The notes beneath the pieces are model-generated. The model was given only the letters and a program-made list of their open reading frames with translations, was not told the origin of the DNA and ran no database searches. From NCBI GenBank assembly GCA_022360155.1, contig JAKSDJ010000709.1:1-36664 (forward strand): a DNA stretch of 36,664 nucleotides. The letters are read 5' to 3'. Of the stretch, positions 31,010-36,664 are shown piece after piece; the first letter of the stretch is position 1; each line of letters opens with the position of its first letter. Made by a program: the position numbers and the translations under genes. The DNA comes from Chloroflexales bacterium. Its GTDB lineage: Bacteria > Chloroflexota > Chloroflexia > Chloroflexales > Chloroflexaceae.

Positions 31010-31770
31010 TGGCTGCGTTATTAGAGCTCGATAACCTGCACTTCTCGTTTCCTGGCTTCGACACGCCCGCTCTGCGCGGCGCATCGCTACGGCTAGAAGC
31101 CGGCCAGCGCGTCGCCCTGCTCGGGCGCAACGGCGCGGGCAAAAGCACACTGCTGCTGCATGCGAATGGCATCTTGCGCCCGGCGGCGGGGGAGGTGCGC
31201 GTGGCTGGCGCACCGCTGGTCTACACCCGGCGCGGTCTGCTGGCGGCGCGCCGGCAAGTCGGTCTGGTTTTCCAGAGCCCTGACGACCAGCTTTTCAGCG
31301 CCAGTGTAGCTCAGGATATCAGCTTTGGGCCGCTGAACCTGGGGCTGGACTCATCCGAGGCTCGGCGGCGGGTCGCGGCAGCTGCCGAATTGTGCGACGT
31401 AAGCGACCTGCTCGACCGGCCAACCCACGCCCTGAGCGGCGGCCAAAAGACCCGCGTGGCCCTGGCCGGCGTCCTGGCCATGGAGCCGCTGCTCATCCTG
31501 GCCGACGAGGTGACGGCCGGCCTCGACCCGTGGATGCGCCACCAGGTTTTCGCAATTTTCAACCGGTTGGTCGCACAGGGTACGACCGTGCTGCTCGCCA
31601 CACACGACGTAGCGGTGGCGCAGCACTGGGCCGATCTGGCGGTCATCATGGACGCGGGGCAAATCGTTGTAGCCGCGCCGCCCGCGCAGGTGCTGGCCAC
31701 CCCCGAGCTGCGCCGATTATTGGGGCCGTCCGAACCGTGGAGTGAAGCGTATGACACCACAGCACAGTAA
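31006..31770 (+). CDS. cbiO: ECF transporter ATPase CbiO
   Basis: 254 residues. Walker A GRNGAGKST, Q-loop VGLVFQSPDDQLFSASVAQD with the FQxPDDQLF stretch typical of ECF ATPases, signature LSGGQKTRVALAGVLAMEP, Walker B LLILADEVTAGLDP with Val where Pro is usual, and switch histidine in LATHDVAVA. Two copies would form the motor of CbiMNQO. The start overlaps cbiQ. Downstream are 86 nt with an 8-bp repeat array before cbiX. Confidence 0.92.
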   Translation: MMAALLELDNLHFSFPGFDTPALRGASLRLEAGQRVALLGRNGAGKSTLLLHANGILRPAAGEVRVAGAPLVYTRRGLLAARRQVGLVFQSPDDQLFSASVAQDISFGPLNLGLDSSEARRRVAAAAELCDVSDLLDRPTHALSGGQKTRVALAGVLAMEPLLILADEVTAGLDPWMRHQVFAIFNRLVAQGTTVLLATHDVAVAQHWADLAVIMDAGQIVVAAPPAQVLATPELRRLLGPSEPWSEAYDTTAQ

Positions 31771-31777
31771 CAAAATA

Positions 31778-31825
31778 GTGCGTCAGCATCTCAGTATCTC
31801 AGCGCCTCAGCGTTTCACCGTCTCA
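31778..31825. repeat. Degenerate 8-bp tandem repeat between cbiO and cbiX
   Basis: Six consecutive octamers, gtgcgtca, gcatctca, gtatctca, gcgcctca, gcgtttca and ccgtctca, share a TCA end and an exact period of 8. No spacers of CRISPR length occur. The array fills most of the gap between cbiO and cbiX. Confidence 0.7.
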
Positions 31826-31856
31826 CCGACCCCATTGTTATACGAGAGGAAACATT

Positions 31857-33281
31857 ATGAACCCTGAGCGAAGCGCTCTGCTCCTCGTCGGCCATGGTAC
31901 CGCAGACCCCGCGGGCCAGGCCGAATACGAACGCCTGGCGGCACTGCTGAGCGACCGGCTGATGACCTTCGTGCAGCCGTGCTTCCTCGAACTAGCCGAC
32001 CCGCCCATCGCCCAGGCCATCGATGAGTGTGTTACAGCCGGTTTTCAACACATCGTCGCCCTGCCGCTATTGCTCGGCGCGGCGAGCCACCAGAAGAATG
32101 ACATTCCCACGGCGCTCAACCTGGCCCGCGCCCGCTGGCCCGAGGTTAGCATTTACTACGGCACGCCGCTCGGCGCGCAGTACACCCTGGTATGCACCCT
32201 CGCCGAGCGAGTCGACCTAGCCCGTGCCGCCGCCAACACGCAGATCCCGCCGGAAGAGACTGCCCTGGCGATTATCGGACGCGGCAGCCGCGACCCCGAC
32301 AGCAACGCCGAGGTAGCGCGAATCGCACGCTTGCTCTGGGAAGGGCGCGGCTACGGCTGGGTCGAATATGGCTTCTACGGCCTCAGTCAGCCCGACACCG
32401 CCGTCACCCTCGACCGCTGCGTCGCGCTGGGCGCCAAGCAGGTCGTGGTACTGCCCTATCTCCTCTTCACAGGGCGCATTCACCAGCGTATCGGCATACT
32501 CGTCGAGGCAGCGCAACAACGGCATCGCGAGATAGCATTCCTGCTCGCCGAGCATCTAGGTGAGCACCCCGGCGTGATCGCTGCGATCCGCCAGCGCTAC
32601 GAGGAAGCCCTGAACGATACGGCGACGATGAATTGCGATGTCTGCAAATACCGCCAACTGATGCCCGGCTTCACGGCTGAGTTCGGCTTGCCCCAGACCA
32701 GCGACCATCATCACGGGATGCGCGGAGTGAGCCACCATCACGGCGCCCCCGCCGCCAACCGCATCCTACCGCCGCGCTACCGAGGCGGCGTCGCGGTGAG
32801 CGCCGCGCCGATGGGCGCCGCGCCACTGGTCTACGATGCCGAAGGGCGAGTCGCCTGGGATCAGATCTGGGGCGGCGACGACCCCAACAGTCCCTTCTGC
32901 GAATTGGCCCTGGCCGGTGGCCCGCCCCACCGCGGCGAATTGCTCGAGCCGGCATCCCCCGATACGGTCGCCGCCGATCCCGAGGCTTATGCGCGGGTCG
33001 TCGCCGAATTGGTGCGCGGGTTGAGGCTGGTCACCTCGCTGACGGTCGTAACCGACCGCGCCCCCGGCTGGGTCGGCCTGGTCTGTACGAGCGAGGAGAT
33101 GGCTCTCTGGCTCTTGCGAGCGATCGTGGTTGAGAATATCAGCGTGCGCCGCGAGCGCAACGTGCTGTTCCTGCCCGCCGGGCCGAACTTCCACTTGGAA
33201 AGCGAGATCAAGAACGTGATCACCGCCGTCGCCAAGACCCACCACTACTGGCAGGAGCACATGCAAGGAGGCCAGCCATGA
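31857..33281 (+). CDS. cbiX: Sirohydrochlorin cobaltochelatase, long form (CbiX)
   Basis: 474 residues. Two CbiX repeats: residues 1-130 with LLLVGHGTAD (catalytic H13) and LLLGAASHQKNDIPTA (H78), and about 135-255 with AIIGRGSRDPDSNAEVAR and LPYLLFTGRIHQRI. MNCDVC at 258-263 is the MxCxxC iron-sulfur motif of long CbiX proteins, followed by a histidine-rich linker (DHHHGMRGVSHHHG). The C-terminal 160 residues (LVTSLTVVTDRAPGWVGLVC, FHLESEIKNVITAVAKTHHY) resemble the extra domain of Deinococcus DR2241-type CbiX, from memory. The enzyme inserts Co2+ into sirohydrochlorin, committing it to cobalamin. GAGAGGAAAC precedes the ATG; the stop overlaps cbiC. Confidence 0.9.
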   Translation: MNPERSALLLVGHGTADPAGQAEYERLAALLSDRLMTFVQPCFLELADPPIAQAIDECVTAGFQHIVALPLLLGAASHQKNDIPTALNLARARWPEVSIYYGTPLGAQYTLVCTLAERVDLARAAANTQIPPEETALAIIGRGSRDPDSNAEVARIARLLWEGRGYGWVEYGFYGLSQPDTAVTLDRCVALGAKQVVVLPYLLFTGRIHQRIGILVEAAQQRHREIAFLLAEHLGEHPGVIAAIRQRYEEALNDTATMNCDVCKYRQLMPGFTAEFGLPQTSDHHHGMRGVSHHHGAPAANRILPPRYRGGVAVSAAPMGAAPLVYDAEGRVAWDQIWGGDDPNSPFCELALAGGPPHRGELLEPASPDTVAADPEAYARVVAELVRGLRLVTSLTVVTDRAPGWVGLVCTSEEMALWLLRAIVVENISVRRERNVLFLPAGPNFHLESEIKNVITAVAKTHHYWQEHMQGGQP

Positions 33282-33940
33282 CCAACAGCCCCACGACCGC
33301 TGCCGCAATCGCCGCCGCGTCGTTCACGATTATCCGCACCGAGTTGGCGGAGCGCGGCCTACAGCTTGCGCCGCCCCTCGCCGCCGTGGTCGAGCGCGTG
33401 ATCCACAGCACCGCCGACTTCGAGTTCGCCACGCTGCTTCAGGCCAGCCCCGGCGCCCTCGAAGCCGGCGTAGCGGCCCTACGCCGCGGTTGCCCGGTGC
33501 TCACCGACGTGCAGATGGTGCGCGCCGGCATCAGTGAGCGACGGGTGCAAGCATTGGGCGGCGCACTCCACTGCCTGATCGACGAAGCTAGCGCGCCCGG
33601 CGCCGCCAACCCCGCTGGGATCACGCGTAGCGCCGCAGGTATCCGCGCCGCCCACGCGCGTGGGTTACTCGACGGTGCAGTGGTTGCAGTGGGCAATGCA
33701 CCCACTGCGCTTTACGAGTTGCTGCGCTGCGCCGACGCGGGCGCGCGCCCGGCCCTGACGATTGGCGTGCCCGTCGGCTTCGTCAACACGGTCGAGAGCA
33801 AGGCGGCCTTGGTGGCGCGTGACGATCTATCCTGGATCGTCGCCACAGGGCGCAAGGGCGGCTCGACGGTCGCGGTTGCGATCGTCAACGCGCTGCTGCG
33901 CCTGGCCGCCGGGGCCGACAACGCGGAGGTCGACCCATGA
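33278..33940 (+). CDS. cbiC: Cobalt-precorrin-8 methylmutase (CbiC)
   Basis: 220 residues of the precorrin-8X methylmutase family. The catalytic histidine lies in ERVIHSTADFEFA (H43). Further family blocks: GCPVLTDVQMVRAGI, VAVGNAPTALYELLR, IGVPVGFVNTVESKAALV and GRKGGSTVAVAIVNALL. It moves the C11 methyl group to C12, yielding cobyrinate. Both ends overlap neighbours by 4 nt (ATGA). Confidence 0.93.
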   Translation: MTNSPTTAAAIAAASFTIIRTELAERGLQLAPPLAAVVERVIHSTADFEFATLLQASPGALEAGVAALRRGCPVLTDVQMVRAGISERRVQALGGALHCLIDEASAPGAANPAGITRSAAGIRAAHARGLLDGAVVAVGNAPTALYELLRCADAGARPALTIGVPVGFVNTVESKAALVARDDLSWIVATGRKGGSTVAVAIVNALLRLAAGADNAEVDP

Positions 33941-35187
33941 TGGCGCCCAACAGCGTCCCGCCCCGCGACAAAAAGGGCCAGCGCACCGGTTACACCACCG
34001 GCAGCAACGCCGCCGCTGCCGCCAAGGCCGCCGTAATCGCCCTGCTCAGCGGGCGCTGGCCACCGCAGGTGATGATCACCTTGCCGATTGGCGAGACGGC
34101 GACCATGACGCCGGTGGAAACCGCGCAAGGTGAAGGTTGGGCTTCCTGTTGCATGATCAAGGACGCCGGCGACGACCCAGACGTAACCCACGGAGCGCGG
34201 ATCTGCGCCGTCGTGCGGCGCGTACCCAACGCCGGCATCAGCATCGAGGGCGGCGTGGGCGTCGGGCGGGTGACGCTGCCCGGTCTGGGGTTGCCGGTGG
34301 GCGGTCCAGCGATCAACCCGGCGCCGCGCCAACAGATCGCCGACAATGTGCGCGACGCCGTGCGCGAGGCCGCACCAGGCGGGGTCGATTTCCTCGAACA
34401 ATTCGGGCTGGAGATCCTGATCAGCGTGCCCGACGGCGAGCGGATCGCCCAGCGCACGCTCAATGCGCGCCTGGGCATTCTCGGCGGGATTAGCATCCTC
34501 GGCACCAGCGGCAAAGTCTTCCCCTACAGCACCGCTGCCTGGCGCGCCAGCGTGATCCAGGCTGTCGAAGTGGCGGCCCGCAATAACGCCGCGAAGGTGG
34601 TAATGAGCACCGGCGGGCGCTCTGAGAAGTATGCGATGCGGATCTTTCCCGAGCTGCCCGCGGTGGCCTTTGTCGAGTTGAGCATCTTCACCGGGGACGC
34701 CTTGAAGACCTGCGTGGTCCACGAAGTGCAGGCCGCCGTTTTTGTGGGAATGATCGGCAAGATGGTCAAAACCGCCCAGGGCCACATGCAGACCCACGTA
34801 GCCGCAAACCAGGTCGACTTCGGCTTCCTCGCCCAGGTCTGTCGGGATGTGGGCGCGCCCGTCGATCTAGTCGAAGCGGTTGCCGCGGCCAACACCGGGC
34901 GGCACTTCTTGGAACTCTGCCAGGAGCACCGGCAGATCGCTCCGCTCCAGCGCATCGTCGAACTAGCCCAGGCAAGCTGCCTGCGTTTCATCGCCGCTCA
35001 GGACGGCGCGATGGCTTTTGAGACCATTCTGGTCGATTTCGACGGCGCGGTGCTGGCCCGCACGAGCGCGCCGAAGCCGGAACAGCCAGCCTTGCCGAGC
35101 GGCGACCGGCGTCCGCTGATCGAGCGCCTGGCCAGCGATCCATCCCGCGCCTACGCCGACGATGCGCCGCCGGAGGAGCAGCTATGA
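33937..35187 (+). CDS. cbiD: Cobalt-precorrin-5B (C1)-methyltransferase (CbiD)
   Basis: 416 residues. CbiD signatures: GYTTGSNAAAAAKAAV near residues 18-33, DDPDVTHGARICAVV, GVGVGRVTLPGLGLPVGGPA, ARLGILGGISILGTSGKVFP and STGGRSEKYAMRIFPELP. It methylates C1 of the ring using S-adenosylmethionine, a step found only in the oxygen-independent route, so the pathway here is the cobalt-early type. The 3' end overlaps cbiET. A C-terminal tail of about 40 residues rich in Pro and charged residues is longer than needed for the fold. Confidence 0.94.
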   Translation: MMAPNSVPPRDKKGQRTGYTTGSNAAAAAKAAVIALLSGRWPPQVMITLPIGETATMTPVETAQGEGWASCCMIKDAGDDPDVTHGARICAVVRRVPNAGISIEGGVGVGRVTLPGLGLPVGGPAINPAPRQQIADNVRDAVREAAPGGVDFLEQFGLEILISVPDGERIAQRTLNARLGILGGISILGTSGKVFPYSTAAWRASVIQAVEVAARNNAAKVVMSTGGRSEKYAMRIFPELPAVAFVELSIFTGDALKTCVVHEVQAAVFVGMIGKMVKTAQGHMQTHVAANQVDFGFLAQVCRDVGAPVDLVEAVAAANTGRHFLELCQEHRQIAPLQRIVELAQASCLRFIAAQDGAMAFETILVDFDGAVLARTSAPKPEQPALPSGDRRPLIERLASDPSRAYADDAPPEEQL

Positions 35188-36428
35188 CCCGCCCCAGCCG
35201 CCCCATCCTGGTGCTAGGCCTGACCGACGCGGGCGTCGCCGGCCTCCCGGAAGCGCTGCGCGAGCGCATCCAAGCCGCTGCGCTGCTGGTGGGCGGGGCG
35301 CGTCACCTCGCGGCCTTTCCCAACTTCGCTGGTGAGCGGTTGACGATTAGCTCCACGGTCGATCCGGCGCTGGAGCGGTTGGCGCGGGCTTGGGAACATG
35401 GTGAGGCCGTCGTAGTGCTCGCCTCGGGCGACCCGCTCTGGTACGGGATCGGGGCTAGCCTGCGCCGCGTGCTACCGCCCGAAGCTCTGGAGGTTGTCCC
35501 CGCGCCGACGGCGGCCCAACTCGCCTTCGCCGCCCTGGCTGAGCCTTGGCACGACGCAGTCCTGCTCAGCGCCCATGGTCGGCCTCTCGCCGACGCCATC
35601 GCCGCGGCGGTCGCTGTGCCCAAGGCAGCCATCCTCACCGACAGCCGCAACACGCCCGCAGTCATTGCTGCCGCTCTCCTGGCGGCGGGGCTGTCGCCCG
35701 CAACGCGCTGCGCGGTCTGCGAGCATCTGGGCGGCTCGGCCCAACGCATCATACGCACGACCCTCGCCGCAGCGAGCACACAGACCTTCGCAGCGCTCAA
35801 CGTCTTCGTCCTCTGGTGCGGCGATCAGGCGACGAAGCAACGCACCCCTGCATTCGCCCCAGGCTTATCCGATGAAGCCTTCAGCACCGAGGCTGGGCAG
35901 ATCACGAAGCGCGAGGTGCGCCTGTTGAGCCTGGCCGAGTTGGCCTTGGGCTCGGGCGAAGTGCTGTGGGATATCGGCGCTGGCAGCGGGTCGGTCGGGA
36001 TCGAGGCGGCGCGCGCCCAGCCTGCGGCGCATGTCTACGCTGTCGAGCGGCGCACCCAGTTTGTGGCGCACGCCCAGGAGAATATGCGACGCTTTCCCGC
36101 GCCGAATCTGGATTTGATCCACGGCGAGGCCCCCGAGGTCTGCGACGGATGGCCCGACCCACACGCCATCTTTGTTGGCGGCAGCGGCGGACATCTCGCC
36201 GAGTTGATCGACCTGGCCCGCCGTCGCCTGCGTCTCGGCGGGCGGCTGGTGCTCAACCTGGTCGCCCTGGAGCATCTGCACGAGGTGTGTGCGCTGCTGC
36301 CCGAGGCGCGGGTGAGCCAGGTGCAGATCAGCCGTGGCGCGCCCATCCAGTCGATGCTGCGCCTGGAAGCGCTCAACCCGGTTTTTGTCGTAGTTTGGAA
36401 AAAGAGAGAAGATGATGCGAAGAGATGA
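35184..36428 (+). CDS. cbiET: Bifunctional cobalt-precorrin-7 (C5)- and precorrin-6B (C15)-methyltransferase (CbiET/CobL)
   Basis: 414 residues. N-terminal CbiE domain (1 to about 205): ILVLGLTDAGVAGL, LLVGGARHLAAFP, VVVLASGDPLWYGIGASL and a LLSAHGRPLADA loop. C-terminal CbiT domain (about 220-405): GQITKREVRLLSLAELAL, SAM motif DIGAGSGSVGIEA (263-275), and VYAVERRTQFVAHAQENM. CbiE methylates C5; CbiT methylates C15 and decarboxylates. The two are fused as in CobL. The stop is followed by 138 nt with no gene. Confidence 0.93.
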   Translation: MTRPSRPILVLGLTDAGVAGLPEALRERIQAAALLVGGARHLAAFPNFAGERLTISSTVDPALERLARAWEHGEAVVVLASGDPLWYGIGASLRRVLPPEALEVVPAPTAAQLAFAALAEPWHDAVLLSAHGRPLADAIAAAVAVPKAAILTDSRNTPAVIAAALLAAGLSPATRCAVCEHLGGSAQRIIRTTLAAASTQTFAALNVFVLWCGDQATKQRTPAFAPGLSDEAFSTEAGQITKREVRLLSLAELALGSGEVLWDIGAGSGSVGIEAARAQPAAHVYAVERRTQFVAHAQENMRRFPAPNLDLIHGEAPEVCDGWPDPHAIFVGGSGGHLAELIDLARRRLRLGGRLVLNLVALEHLHEVCALLPEARVSQVQISRGAPIQSMLRLEALNPVFVVVWKKREDDAKR

Positions 36429-36566
36429 GGAGGCGGGCAGGTATTTGGGAACCGCCGATACACGCCGATCGAGATCTTTCTGATGAGCTATCCGCGCAAC
36501 AATGCTGCGCCCCAGCGCCTGACCGCTGACCGCTGATTGCTTGACGCCTATTTGGCAAGGTGATAT

Positions 36567-36664
36567 ATGAAACAAGCAGAACATGATGGAGACCGGCAAA
36601 CGGGAGAGGATCTTGGCGCCGCGCCTGAACGTCGCCTCACTGCGGTCGGTCTTGGCCCCGGCGA
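36567..36664 (+). CDS. Start of a tetrapyrrole methylase, probably CbiL (partial)
   Basis: ATG 36567 follows AAGGTGATAT. The first 32 residues are a hydrophilic leader (MKQAEHDGDRQ) and then RRLTAVGLGPG, the N-terminal strand and glycine loop of SAM-dependent tetrapyrrole methylases (YxVGxGPGDPELLT in CbiL/CobI). The gene runs off the window. CbiL, the C20 methyltransferase, is favoured because it is missing so far and begins this way; CbiF or CbiH cannot be excluded. Confidence 0.6.
   Translation, partial: MKQAEHDGDRQTGEDLGAAPERRLTAVGLGPG

Noticed and set aside
31778-31825. CRISPR-like array
   Set aside because: Units are only 8 bp, without spacers of useful length, and no cas gene is in the window.
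33712-34797. 361-codon minus-strand frame opposite cbiC/cbiD
   Set aside because: Antisense shadow of two well-identified B12 genes; composition rich in His, Gly and Ala without domain motifs.

Overview
The window is a GC-rich bacterial chromosomal segment. Its gene content and intergenic repeats fit a member of the Chloroflexota, probably class Chloroflexia. This assignment is an inference from overall gene style, the oxygen-independent (CbiX/CbiD/CbiET) cobalamin genes, and the GC-rich palindromic and short-period repeats between genes. There is no rRNA, tRNA or other firm taxonomic marker.

Layout. (1) 1-4595, + strand: an amino-sugar/cell-wall-sugar type cluster. It opens with an in-frame fusion of the C-terminal end of MurQ to a DUF4127 protein, followed by an FAD-dependent oxidoreductase and NanE. 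(2) 4596-5092: a repeat-rich spacer. (3) 5093-9275, - strand: a pyridoxamine-phosphate-oxidase-like protein, a membrane-anchored extracytoplasmic protein, and a PhoR/PhoB-type two-component pair. (4) 9276-13010: a decaying accessory region with a receiver-domain relic, two GNAT acetyltransferases, a NarL-type regulator whose partner kinase is a pseudogene without its phospho-acceptor histidine, and an IS66 relic next to that kinase. (5) 13045-18870, + strand: a strong promoter, a cobalamin riboswitch, an intrinsic terminator and a BtuF-BtuC-BtuD corrinoid/iron-chelate ABC transporter. These are followed by a thioredoxin-like [2Fe-2S] ferredoxin, two proteins I cannot name, a shortened TIM-barrel protein and a second, decayed ferredoxin end. 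(6) 18933-24865: a family-5 substrate-binding protein, two permeases, a fused double ATPase and a methyltransferase, with every junction a 4-nt overlap. (7) 24975-29051: a second family-5 binding protein and permease pair without ATPases, less GC-rich, then a frameshifted acetyltransferase. (8) 29127-36664: cobalt ECF transporter CbiMNQO, then CbiX, CbiC, CbiD, CbiET and the start of another tetrapyrrole methylase (probably CbiL).

How it fits together. About two thirds of the window serves cobalt/corrinoid supply: import of finished corrinoid under B12 control, import of cobalt by CbiMNQO, and corrin-ring synthesis. The two Nik/Opp-like transporters lie between these blocks and may carry a metal chelate (nickel or cobalt) rather than peptides. 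The least explained part is the block behind the riboswitch (16871-18869). It holds a four-cysteine ferredoxin, a small helical protein, an HxHxC...H protein and a TIM-barrel remnant, and is the best candidate for an undescribed corrinoid- or metal-handling module.
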